Assembly: GCA_019565575.1 (NCBI GenBank)
Contig: CP067379.1
Coordinates: 1,984,001-2,048,000 of the forward strand
From: Flavobacterium covae
Lineage (GTDB): Bacteria; Bacteroidota; Bacteroidia; Flavobacteriales; Flavobacteriaceae
Direction of reading: 5' to 3'
DNA: 64,000 nucleotides
Shown: piece after piece, positions 42,300-50,768 of the stretch
How the letters are laid out: every line of letters begins with the position of its first letter
Numbering within the stretch: the stretch's first letter is position 1
Notes under the pieces: generated by a model
The model's input: the letters and a program-made list of their open reading frames with translations, nothing else
Told to the model about the DNA's origin: nothing
Database searches by the model: none
Translations under genes and position numbers: made by a program

Positions 42300-43133
42300 T
42301 TAATTAATTTGAATGATGATAGGTAGTGAATATTGAGTTCTTACAGTACGTCCTTCATAAATACCTGGTAACCATTTTGTTTTGATTGATTTTAAAACAC
42401 GTATAGCTTCTTTGTCTAAATCAAAGCCAGGATTTCTAGGAACACTTATATTTGTAATACTGCCGTCAGGTTCCACTACGAAATAAACGAATATTTTAAA
42501 CGTGTTGCTCTCTTCTATTTCAGGTGTTTGAAAACGACTGCTTATAATTTTTATAAAAGCATCTAGACCTCCTGGGAACTCAGGGCTTTTCTCTAGTATA
42601 GCTGGAGTTAAAGGCTCTTTAGGGGTAGCAGAAGGGATGTTAACGGTAGATATAGGTTCGCTAGTATTTCCTTTCGGATCACCAGTTATACTCCCCTGTA
42701 ATGCCAATGGATTTTCTGAAATATTTTTGTCCACATCATCTGGTTTTGTTAAATTGTTTTCTGGTACTTCTGTGGATTTAACAACTTTTGGATTGATTAA
42801 ATTATAGGTTTTGGGAGTTATAACGTCCGCTTTTTTAATTTGTTTGAGTTGTTTTTCAATTTGTTTTTGTACTTCTTTCTTAGGTAAATGAACATCTGTA
42901 ACTATAATATCCCCTAAATAATTGAGCTTGTCCGTGTTTGTAGGTTTATCTTTAAAGGAACTTAAAAGGATAGGTAAAACAGCAAGTCCAGTCGTAAAGG
43001 AGATACCACTTAAAAAAGCTTTAATGCTAGTAATGCTATCTTGCTTACGTAATTGATAAGCTCCGTATGCTTTATTTTTATTTTCGAAAACAAGTTCTAA
43101 CCACTCGTTATTGTTTATGTTTAATTTTGACAT
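42300..43133 (-). CDS. TonB-family energy transducer
   Basis: A 277-residue inner-membrane-anchored protein. An N-terminal cytoplasmic stretch (NEWLELVFENKNKAYGAYQL) precedes one membrane helix at ~37-58. A long Pro/Lys/Thr-rich periplasmic linker follows. The C-terminal TonB domain (PEFPGGLDAFIKIISSRFQT, VEPDGSITNISVPRNPGFDL, VLKSIKTKWLPGIYEGRTVR) occupies ~195-277. The NKAYGAYQLR start is the hallmark of Bacteroidetes TonB proteins. It would couple ExbB/ExbD energy to receptors like those at 1-1564 and 26768-29140. Confidence 0.9.
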   Translation of the reverse strand: MSKLNINNNEWLELVFENKNKAYGAYQLRKQDSITSIKAFLSGISFTTGLAVLPILLSSFKDKPTNTDKLNYLGDIIVTDVHLPKKEVQKQIEKQLKQIKKADVITPKTYNLINPKVVKSTEVPENNLTKPDDVDKNISENPLALQGSITGDPKGNTSEPISTVNIPSATPKEPLTPAILEKSPEFPGGLDAFIKIISSRFQTPEIEESNTFKIFVYFVVEPDGSITNISVPRNPGFDLDKEAIRVLKSIKTKWLPGIYEGRTVRTQYSLPIIIQIN

Positions 43134-43740
43134 AGTTTTTTGGTTTTAATAATATAAAAAATATAAACTTCTGCAGAAAGTATATTGTTTGTATGAAATA
43201 ATTGTGCCAAAAAAATATAAATTCTCTTAAATTTTATGTTTTTTATTAATTTATATTAAACTTTTTAGTGTGATTTGAGATGTAATAAAAAAAGCAACCT
43301 CCTTTAAAATAGCTTAAAGGAGATTGTGTTTTTAAAAATGATGGTTTGTAACAGTTAGATTTGTTGTACAAAACTTTTGGTAGTTCAGTAAAATCTTATC
43401 TTTATGAAAAAACATAATTGTTACGTTTGCAAAAAAATACCCTGATGGGTTAAGATAAAATAAAATGCTTAATTTAAGCCAAACGAAAAGATAAAGGTTG
43501 TTTATCCTTTTGATTAGAGTATTTTGATGTGAGGAAGAAGCTTATTGAAAAATCGGTAATTTATATGCCATCTTAATTTTTGACAAAAAAGATTCAGTTG
43601 TTGGTATTTTGGCGGTAGCCAAAATCTAAAATACTATAATAGTTGACTTTATGAGTAAAGCTGTTTATACACATAAGTAAAGAACATCATTTGAATAATC
43701 CTCTAAAATACCTTCAAAAAAGAGACATCAAATACCTCTT
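43134..43740. other. Long intergenic region upstream of tonB, no gene seen
   Basis: About 600 bases without an ORF. It holds a hairpin at ~43305-43330 (CTCCTTTAA / TTAAAGGAG, T-rich tail) that looks like an orphan terminator, and a TTGCAAAAAAATACCCTGATG patch. It may contain decayed island sequence. Confidence 0.45.
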
Positions 43741-43912
43741 GTTATTCTCTCTCAAAACTTTACGAAAACCCATAATAATGGAGGTAGAGCGGTTCCGTTT
43801 AACAGAGGTTTACTTCACTAAGTTTATATTTTTTATATGAATTCAGTAATTACAATTTATTATTGGCTCTTCGAGTCGAATGAAACCTTTGTCGTTACCT
43901 GTCGTATTTTAT
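43741..43912 (-). repeat. Palindromic cassette-boundary element after the Rpn gene; left arm of an inverted pair
   Basis: Bases 43741-43815 (TTATTCTCTCTCAAAACTTT, ACGAAAA, CATAATAATGGAGGTAGAGC, GGTTCCGTTTAACAGAGG) recur with few changes in reverse complement at 56250-56322. Bases 43862-43905 (GGCTCTTCGAGTCGAATGAA, ACCTTTGTCGTTAC) resemble 46805-46843 and, inverted, 18088-18135. It lies directly 3' of the Rpn gene on the minus strand. Confidence 0.7.
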
Positions 43913-43914
43913 TT

Positions 43915-44787
43915 TCACAGTTTGTTTATTTCTTCTTTGGTTAAGCCTGTTGCCTGCGTAATGATTTCTACTGAAACACCTAATCTTTTTAAGGATTTAG
44001 CCGTTTCAATCTTTCCTTCAATTTTTCCTTCAATTTTTCCTTCAATTAATCCTTCCATCTTTCCATCGTCGAAAGCAGTGTCGATAACGCCTTTTAAATC
44101 TCGGTAAACTTTAAGACTGCTCTCGTATTTGTCTAAATCCAATTGCCCAAAATTTGCCAACTCTGCTTTTTCAAAGGCTTGGGTAAATACTTCGTCTTTG
44201 AAAATTGTGGGAATATTTTGAAAATCTTCCAAGTTTTTGATGAAATATAACCATTTGTCTAAACGGGAATTTAATTGGTTTTCCTGTTTGTTAAAATTGG
44301 GCATTTCTAAGTAGATATAGGTCAGTTTATCGTAAAATACTTTTCCGTTTTGGTTTTTTAGTTTGATGGTATGTACTACTTCGCTTCTTTCGGGTTCTGT
44401 TTCGTAATCGTCGAAGGTAAAATCTAAAACACCTACGCAATAAACCGCTTTCAAGTTATAGTTCCATTCGCCTTTTTCGGCTTGTTCTCTAATGGGAAAT
44501 GTGGAGTAATAGATGGTTCTTTCTTTGAAGTAGTTTTGCTTGGCTTTTTGGAGTTCTACGATGAATTTTTCGCCTTTTTCGTTTTCGCAATAGATGTCGT
44601 AGATGGCTTTTCTGTCGAGGTCGCTCTGCCCGAGTTGCTCGGTGTTTTTAAAAGAAAGTTCTTTGATCTGGTCATATTCTGGCAACAAGGCATTGAGGAA
44701 GTCGATAAGCAGGTTTTTACTGGCTTCTTCCCCAAATATCTTCTTAAAACCAAAATCCGTAAAGGGATTGATGTATTTTGCCTTCAT
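43915..44787 (-). CDS. Rpn-family recombination-promoting nuclease / PD-(D/E)XK transposase-like protein
   Basis: A 290-residue protein that begins MKAKYINPFTDFGFKKIFGE, the standard start of this PD-(D/E)XK nuclease family. The core DRKAIYDIYCENEKGEKFIV + ELQKA gives D...E-x-Q, the Rpn-type active site. The C-terminal tail has a tandem EGKI repeat (LIEGKIEGKIEGKIE) from a 12-bp DNA repeat at ~44010-44058, then an LGVSVEIITQATGLTKEEI helix. E. coli Rpn proteins are DNA nucleases that raise RecA-independent recombination. The gene borders the tandem array. Confidence 0.88.
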   Translation of the reverse strand: MKAKYINPFTDFGFKKIFGEEASKNLLIDFLNALLPEYDQIKELSFKNTEQLGQSDLDRKAIYDIYCENEKGEKFIVELQKAKQNYFKERTIYYSTFPIREQAEKGEWNYNLKAVYCVGVLDFTFDDYETEPERSEVVHTIKLKNQNGKVFYDKLTYIYLEMPNFNKQENQLNSRLDKWLYFIKNLEDFQNIPTIFKDEVFTQAFEKAELANFGQLDLDKYESSLKVYRDLKGVIDTAFDDGKMEGLIEGKIEGKIEGKIETAKSLKRLGVSVEIITQATGLTKEEINKL

Positions 44788-44861
44788 GTTCTCAACTTGT
44801 TTTCTTTGTCAAATTTACAAAAAATAATCTTTGATGTTGATCTTAAATTTCGGAGGATTCT

Positions 44862-44950
44862 GGTTGAGTATATAATTAAAATAATCGTTCGTTCGAGCGC
44901 GAAGCGCATCGAGAATCAAGACTAATTTTTATTGCTTTTGTAGGATAGTG
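44862..44950 (+). repeat. Partial copy of the island-flanking repeat
   Basis: TTGAGTATATAATTAAAATA, ATCGTTCGTTCGAGCGCGAA and GCGCATCGAGAATCAAGACT match 41934-42000. It leads directly into the tandem array, just as the left flanking repeat leads into dispersed copy 3. Confidence 0.8.
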
Positions 44951-46684
44951 TCTCAACATGCAGTTTGTCACTCCGACGTGAGGAGGAGTCTCATAATCAA
45001 TATTATGTGATTTCTCCCTTTGGTCGAAATGACAAGATTGCGGACTTTTTGGACAGTCTCGAGGTTAAAAAAAGTATTATGAGGAAATTTCAAAGGTTAA
45101 ATGGTATAAATCAACATGCGGTTTGTCTCTCCTACATAAGGAGGAGTTTCATAATCAATATTATGTGATTTCTCCCTTTGGTCGAAATGACAAGATTGTG
45201 AACTTTTTGGGCAGTCTCAGGGTTAAAAAAAGTATGATGAGGAAATTTCAAAGTTTAAATAGTATAAATCAACATGCAGTTTGTTACTCAGTAAGGAGGA
45301 GTTTGATAATCAATAGTATGTGATTTCTCCCTTTGGTCGAAATGACAAGATTGCGAATTTTTTGGGTAGTCTCGAGGTTAAAAAAAGTATTATGAGGAAA
45401 TTTCAAAGTTAGATGGTATAAATCAAAATGTAGTTTGTTACTCAGTAAGGAGGAGTTTGATAATCAATAGTATGTGATTTCTCCCTTTGGTCGAAATGAC
45501 AAGATTGCGGACTTTTTGGACAGTCTCGAGGTTAAAAAAAGTATTATGAGGAAATTTCAAAGGTTAAATGGTATAAATCAACATGCGGTTTGTCTCTCCT
45601 ACATAAGGAGGAGTTTTATAATCAATAGTATGTGATTTCTCCCTTTGGTCGAAATGACAAGATTGCGGACTTTTTGGACAGTCTCGAGGTTAAAAAAAGT
45701 ATTATGAGGAAATTTCAAAGGTTAAATGGTATAAATCAACATGCGGTTTGTCTCTCCTACACAAGGAGGAGTTTGATAATCAATATTATGTGATTTCTCC
45801 CTTTGGTCGAAATGACAAGATTGCGGACTTTTTGGGCAGTCTCAGGGTTAAAAAAATAATATTATAAGGAAATTTCAAAGTTAGATGGTGTAAATCAACA
45901 TGCGGTTTGTCACTCCTACGAAGGAGGAGTTTTATAATCACCATTATGTCATTTCGACCAAAGGGAGAAATGACAAGATTGCGAATTTTTGGGCAGTATA
46001 AGGGTTAAAAAAATAGTATTATGAGGAAATTTCAAAGTTAGATGGTATAAATCAACATGCGGTTTGTCACTCCGACGTGAGGAGGAGTCTCATAATCAAC
46101 ATTATGTGATTTCTCCCTTTGGTCGAAATGACAAGATTGCGAATTTTTTGGGCAGTTTCAAGGTTAAAAAAAGTATTATAAGGAAATTTCAAAGTTAGAT
46201 GGTATAAATCAACATGCGGTTTGTCACTCCGACGTGAGGAGGAGTCTCATAATCAACATTATGTGATTTCTCCCTTTGGTCGAAATGACAAGATTGCGAT
46301 TTTTTTGGGCAGTATAAGGGTTAAAAAAATAGTATTATGAGGAAATTTCAAAGTTAGATGGTATAAATCAACATGCGGTTTGTCACTCCGACGTGAGGAG
46401 GAGTCTCATAATCAACATTATGTGATTTCTCCCTTTGGTCGAAATGACAAGATTGCGAATTTTTGGGCAGTATAAGGGTTAAAAAAATAGTATGATGAGG
46501 AAATTTCAAAGTTAGATGGTATAAATAAACATGCAGTTTGTCTCTCCTACACAAGGAGGAGTCTTATAATCAACATTATGTGATTTCTCCCTTTGGTCGA
46601 AATGACAAGATTGCGAACTTTTTGGGCAGTCTCAGGGTTAAAAAAATAGTATTATGAGGAAATTTCAAAGTTAGATGGTATAAA
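44951..46684 (+). repeat. Tandem array of 11 copies of a ~157-bp repeat
   Basis: Anchored on TCAACATG(C/T)(A/G)GTTTGT, copies start at about 44951, 45111, 45269, 45423, 45578, 45736, 45895, 46052, 46209, 46368 and 46526. Spacing is 154-160 bases. Each unit holds the dispersed-repeat interior (AGGAGGAGT..CATAATCAATA, GTGATTTCTCCCTTTGGTCG, AAATGACAAGATTGCG, CTTTTTGGACAGTCTC) plus a linker (GGTTAAAAAAAGTATTATGA, GGAAATTTCAAAG). Copy 7 has its core inverted. Frames opened by the repeat are not genes. Confidence 0.95.
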
Positions 46685-46707
46685 AAACGAAAATAAAATA
46701 ACTTCAA

Positions 46708-46737
46708 AAAAAAAGAGGCGTTTATGCCTCTTGTATA
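46708..46737. terminator. Hairpin after the tandem array
   Basis: AAAAAAAAAGAGGC-GTTTAT-GCCTCTTGTAT forms a short stem with an A run on one side, so it would terminate minus-strand transcription. Confidence 0.5.
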
Positions 46738-46789
46738 TTCTTAAATTTTTACCTATAAATCCTCATAGTGAGAGGAAGTGTAAGCAGTT

Positions 46790-46843
46790 GCGTTCAACAC
46801 GAGTTTGATTGTTAGCTCTTCGAGCCCAACGAAACCTTAGCTG
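46790..46843 (-). repeat. attC-like palindrome half-site after the 46844 gene
   Basis: On the minus strand CGCTAACAGCTAAGGTTTCG, TTGGGCTCGAAGAGCTAACA and GTTGAACGCAACTGC. It begins immediately at the stop of the gene and shares words with 18085-18135 and 43862-43905. Confidence 0.5.
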
Positions 46844-47449
46844 TTAGCGGTCGTTTTTATGCCCAAAATTCCCACCATTTTTTAGTCTTATTTGGTTTCT
46901 GTTTGTTTTTGGTATATCTTTTAAGGTTTCTCCATTGTAGTCGATTATATATTCATTATTTTCAAAATCAATTAAATGAATGTTGTCGGAGTTAATTTTT
47001 ACCTCTTCTTTACCGTTTACATTAACCCAAATGTCTCTGCCACCATAACTCCAGATTATCTCTCCATTTTTATTTATTCTGTGTATTGCCAATTCTCCAC
47101 GAATTAAGTAATCATTCTCTATTTCATAAAACTCAAATATTTCTGCGGTGTCAGGTCTGATTTTCCAATTCAATTTTCCTGTTTCACAGTTGAATGAAAG
47201 AAAAGTAAATCTTAAGCTCATTATAAGATTTTGATTTTCTAACTTTATGATAAAGGATTTACTTATTTCGTCTGATTCTCTTAGATAAAAAACACCATCA
47301 ATACCAGTCAGAAAATAAGTCTTTTTATTGTTGATAGAATCAAAGCAAATGATTTTAAGAAAAGTACCACTTTCAAAATCGTTAATATATATGGGATTCT
47401 CAATTACGTCCTCGGATTTCTTTTCTGAAAATTCGTGTTCGTAATACAA
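46844..47449 (-). CDS. Uncharacterised beta-rich protein
   Basis: A 201-residue protein with no family I can name. It consists of short beta strands with aromatic and acidic residues (LSFNCETGKLNWKIRPDTAE, RINKNGEIIWSYGGRDIWVN), reminiscent of single blades of PQQ-like propellers or an immunity-type protein. It has no signal peptide or membrane helix. It has the island's cassette layout: one ORF with a palindrome at its 3' end. Its 5' side is bordered by the IS1182-type element. Confidence 0.55.
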   Translation of the reverse strand: MYYEHEFSEKKSEDVIENPIYINDFESGTFLKIICFDSINNKKTYFLTGIDGVFYLRESDEISKSFIIKLENQNLIMSLRFTFLSFNCETGKLNWKIRPDTAEIFEFYEIENDYLIRGELAIHRINKNGEIIWSYGGRDIWVNVNGKEEVKINSDNIHLIDFENNEYIIDYNGETLKDIPKTNRNQIRLKNGGNFGHKNDR

Positions 47450-47540
47450 TTCAATTTTTCAATGATTATTTGAAAGCTTTAAGTTTTGGTTGTAAATATC
47501 TTCTATTTGTATCTTGCTAAAATTACCGCTAACGCCAGTC

Positions 47541-48318
47541 TGTGAAAAAACTCACAAACCTGACCAAATATAGCTAAAATAGTTTGTTAAAAAGGGGGAA
47601 TTTTCGTATTTTTAAAAATGCAGCATATTCAGGGGATTTCCCGTAATCAGCTACATGTATCGAGTTTAGAAGACAAAATTACTTCTGAAAACCCAGTTCG
47701 TTTTATAGATGCTTTTGTGGAGAGTATAGACCTTGAAAAAGTAGGATTTACAGAAGTGATTTTAAAATCCGAAGGTCGTCCAAGTTTTAAGAATCAAGTG
47801 TTTCTTAAAATCTATTTATATGGTTATTTAAAAGGCATACGTAGCTCCAGAAAGCTAGAAAAAGAGTGTATTCGTAATATTGAAATGCAATGGTTGTTAG
47901 AAGATATTCGTCCTAATTATCACAGTATTTCTGATTTTAGAAAAGACAATCCCAATGCATTGAAGCAACTCTTTAAACTGTTTGTTTCTTTTTTGAAAGA
48001 TGCCGATGGGGATACAATCATACCAATTTAATAGGACTTGAAAAAGTAAACGGTGAACATAGCTTGATTATGCTAGTGTATAACATCAAGCGCACCATAA
48101 ACATACTTGGAGTCCCTGATTTAATAGCAAAAATTAAAGTTTGGAACTCACCTTACAAGACAAAGGACTTTTTTTTGATAAAAACGACTTATTTAAACCT
48201 GTTTATAGGCTTTATATTTTTTGAAACACCTCAAAGTAAGTTCAAAAATAGCATTGTTTAAAACAAAGTTATGTCAGTTTGGTGGGATGAATTGTATTCA
48301 AAAAGAGTTTTTTTCACA
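47541..48318 (+). mobile_element. IS1182-type element, internally deleted (copy B), both ends present
   Basis: Ends are inverted: TGTGAAAAAACTC on the left and GAGTTTTTTTCACA on the right. The transposase N-terminus is present (MQHIQGISRNQLHVSSLEDK, SEGRPSFKNQVFLKIYLYGY), then at ~48000 it jumps to the C-terminal YNHTNLIGLEKVNGEH and NIKRTINILGVPDLI, so the catalytic centre is lost. The total is 778 bp, against roughly 1.5-1.8 kb for full elements. It interrupts a palindrome (CCGCTAACGCCAG on the left). It is non-autonomous. Confidence 0.82.
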
Positions 48319-48457
48319 GCCTGACGTCCCGCCAGCTTTGAGAAGTGGAGAACTTCGGGATGATATATTTTCCACTAAGATAGAATTTAATAGCGAAATA
48401 CAAATATGAATTTACTAATATTCTCGCCATTTCGTGAAACCGCTGTTGTGCGTAGTA
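48319..48457 (-). repeat. Palindrome remnant after the Fic gene
   Basis: On the minus strand TACGCACAACAGCGGTTTCA, CGAAATGGCGAG, with GCACAAC and the GGTTT..CGAAAT stem words seen at 23410. The other half appears to have been displaced by IS1182 copy B. Confidence 0.45.
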
Positions 48458-49412
48458 TTAATTTTTTCGGTACACGGTTGTTTTTTTATCTCCATTTTTG
48501 GTAATGATTTTATTTTCAAATGCTTTTTTCAAATCCCTGCTTGCTGTTGCAGATGATAAATCCTTGAAGTAATTTAGATAGTCTTTTCTTGTAAATTCTT
48601 TATCAAAATTTTCAATAAAAACTTGAATTCTGTCTTCGTCAGAAAGTTTTTTTGTTGAGTTTTCTAAAAGTTCACTCAAAGATTGGTCAATTATACTTAG
48701 CATGTATTCAATGAATTTAGTTGATTTTCCTTCTTTATCAGAGGCAGATAATGAACTGTAATAAGCTGTTTGTTTTTTTGAGATTAAAGTTTCAAAAGGT
48801 AAAAATTCAAAGACAGGATATTCTTCCATCAAAATTAAAGTTTGCCATAATCTTCCCATCCTTCCGTTTCCATCCATAAATGGGTGTATAAACTCCATTT
48901 CGTAATGAAAAACACAACTTTTGATTAAGGAAATTTCAGATTTGTCCTTTAAATATTGGAATAAATCTTTCATTAGAAATGGGACATTCTCGTAGGGAGG
49001 AGCAACATGCTCAACTTTTGAACCTTTTACAATTCCAACACCTTTGTGTTCTATATTTTCCCGAATTTTCAATGAGATCTTTCATTAGCATTTTATGTGC
49101 TTTTAAAAAGTCTTTTTCGGAATTATGTTTAAGAGTATTTATATTTTTATACACTTCTAAAGCGTTCAGTACTTCAATTATATCTTTCTGCGGTCCAACA
49201 ACTCTTTTGTTTTCCAGTATTGCAGTAATTTGTTCTTCTGACAAAGTATTTCCCTCAATACTTAATGAAGAATGTATCGTTTTTATCTGATTTTGTTTTC
49301 GTAAACTTGGATTAGTTTTGACTAAATATTTTGCGTTTACTTCTCCAATTTTTTCAGAAATAGAGGAAATGTATTTTAAAATTAAAGATGTTATTTCGTA
49401 TGGTGGCTTCAT
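48458..49412 (-). CDS. Fic-domain protein with self-inhibitory motif (one frameshift)
   Basis: A 317-residue protein after correction. It is broken at ~49045, where the minus strand has CAAAGGTG for CAAGGTG (YRTQGVGIVKGSKVEHV). The N-terminal inhibitory helix is IHSSLSIEGNTLSEEQI ([S/T]xxxEGN). The Fic core is HYEMEFIHPFMDGNGRMGRL (HPFxDGNGRxxR, catalytic His). The C-terminal ~90 residues form a winged-helix-like domain (RKDYLNYFKDLSSATASRDL). Such proteins transfer AMP from ATP to protein hydroxyls. Targets can include the protein itself or gyrase-type enzymes; here it is unknown. Confidence 0.9.
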
Positions 49413-49494
49413 ATTTTGATAGTATCATTTGATAGTATCAAAAGTAAGTATTTTTAGTTTAATATTTAGTACGATTGTCCAGAAATATTACGCA

Positions 49495-49622
49495 CAACGG
49501 TCTCGGCTATGAGTAGTTGCGTGATTTAGCACTTAACTTTGCAAGTACGCACCAAACTGAAAATCCGCGAGGATTTTCAGAAGTAGGCGAGAACAAGCAA
49601 TTACTTATAGCCATTGTTGTGC
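49495..49622 (-). repeat. attC-like palindrome after the TIR operon
   Basis: In the gene direction it reads GCACAACAATGGCTATAAGT, AATTGC ... GCAACTACTCATAGCC, GAGACCGTTGTGC. Both ends pair over about 25 bases with unpaired bases, and a second hairpin (GAAAATCC-TCGC-GGATTTTC) lies inside. It starts at the stop codon of the gene at 49623 and spans almost the whole gap to the Fic gene. Confidence 0.6.
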
Positions 49623-50144
49623 TTAGTTATTTTCTATTAAATTAGCCACTCCTGATACAGTTCCTAATACGTTTGCATATTCAATTAACTGCATTCTTAT
49701 TTTATTTAAAGCTTCTCTCAATTCTTTATTGTATTCCCATTCTAATTCGTGTTGTTTTGTTGTTTTATCAATTGGTTTCTGTTGTTCCCAGTCCAATAGT
49801 AACGGATGCCATTTAGCTAATAAAGGACGTAATACTTTATTTAAAATGTTAACAGCAAGATGTCCAAGTGTTGTGTCTTTAGGATTTCCAGGTGTGGCTA
49901 TATGTGGACCACATCTTTTAAGTAGTTCTCTTGTTGTAGCAAACAATGAATTTAATGAGGTTAAAGCTTCTCTTAAGAGCCCATCATTTTCTTTTAATTC
50001 AGCAGTTGTTATTCTAGTAGCTAATTCAACATACATTTCCCAAGCTGCATTCTTTTGTAGCTCGTCAATCTCCCAAGTTGTTTCTAATTCTAAAAAACCA
50101 AGATTTATTTTAAATTTAGTTTCTGATAGTTTCGCAATTGCCAT
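49623..50144 (-). CDS. Uncharacterised helical protein, third gene of the TIR operon
   Basis: A 173-residue, largely helical protein. Conserved-looking blocks are GLLREALTSLNSLFATTREL, LAVNILNKVLRPLLAKWHPL and LREALNKIRMQLIEYANVLG. I recall proteins with the LRPLLAKWHP block next to TIR genes in other bacteria, but know of no name or function. There is no signal peptide, no clear membrane helix and no catalytic motif. It lies 12 bases downstream of a TIR-like gene in the same operon. It could be an effector, an adaptor or an inhibitor. Confidence 0.7.
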   Translation of the reverse strand: MAIAKLSETKFKINLGFLELETTWEIDELQKNAAWEMYVELATRITTAELKENDGLLREALTSLNSLFATTRELLKRCGPHIATPGNPKDTTLGHLAVNILNKVLRPLLAKWHPLLLDWEQQKPIDKTTKQHELEWEYNKELREALNKIRMQLIEYANVLGTVSGVANLIENN

Positions 50145-50156
50145 TGTTGTTTAATT

Positions 50157-50768
50157 TTATGAGTTATTCCTTTTCATTGTTCTACTTAAATCATATTCGC
50201 AGTTTCCTTTATCTTCAAATGTTGCGTGAATCAAAAATCTAAGTTTTTCGATATTAAGTTCATTCCAATTAACTACCGAGATTTTAGCTTCTGTTTTTAA
50301 GAGATTATCTATTATTCTTGCGGGTAAATAAGGGTATCTCCTTTCATATTCAGCTCTTGTATCAATTGATGTCCAAGATTTATTTTCTGGGTGAACAATT
50401 TCTTTTTCACCTGAATGAGTTGCAGTATAATAAGTACATCCAGTACTTGGTAAATTGATAACAAGAATTCCTGATTTTTTATTCACTGAACCATTTATCA
50501 TACTGGATTTTAATTCCCAATCAATGTGTTTTCTGTTTTTAGTTTCAGTTCCAACAAGTAAAATGGTTACTGTGCTGTCTTTTAAATAATTATCTCTAAT
50601 TATTTGTCTTATAGTTTCATTGTCTAATCTATCATCAATATCTCCTGTATCTACAGAACCATCAATGAAGATATTATGTAAATTATTTAATCTTAATAAC
50701 TCATTTTTATACCATTGGTCGTTAGCGTGATGATAACTAATAAATACTTTATGTTTTGTCAAATTCAT
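50157..50768 (-). CDS. TIR-like protein, ThsB/DUF1863 type
   Basis: A 203-residue protein. The start at 50768 (MNLTKHKVFISYHHANDQWY) overlaps the upstream stop as TAATG, so translation is coupled; an ATG at 50780 is less likely. KVFISYHHANDQWYKNELLR, VDTGDIDDRLDNETIRQIIR, STVTILLVGTETKNRKHIDW and ELKSSMINGS match the MTH538 TIR-like fold of Thoeris ThsB proteins. ThsB makes an ADP-ribose-derived signal from NAD upon phage infection. The usual partner ThsA (Sir2-SLOG or Macro-TM) is absent here. Confidence 0.85.
   Translation of the reverse strand: MNLTKHKVFISYHHANDQWYKNELLRLNNLHNIFIDGSVDTGDIDDRLDNETIRQIIRDNYLKDSTVTILLVGTETKNRKHIDWELKSSMINGSVNKKSGILVINLPSTGCTYYTATHSGEKEIVHPENKSWTSIDTRAEYERRYPYLPARIIDNLLKTEAKISVVNWNELNIEKLRFLIHATFEDKGNCEYDLSRTMKRNNS

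Noticed and set aside
44482..44925. Plus-strand ORFs over the Rpn gene
   Set aside because: They are shadows of the minus-strand gene, with low-complexity Phe/Val-rich translations.
44965..46554. Small ORFs in the tandem array (for example 44965-45168, 45123-45323, 46354-46554)
   Set aside because: They are translations of the repeat itself, occur in whichever frame is open in each copy and have no start signals.
44951..46684. CRISPR array
   Set aside because: The repeated unit is about 157 bases with no unique spacers between short repeats, and no cas genes lie nearby.
47618..48261. Intact IS1182 transposase
   Set aside because: The central catalytic part is missing and the two halves are in different frames.
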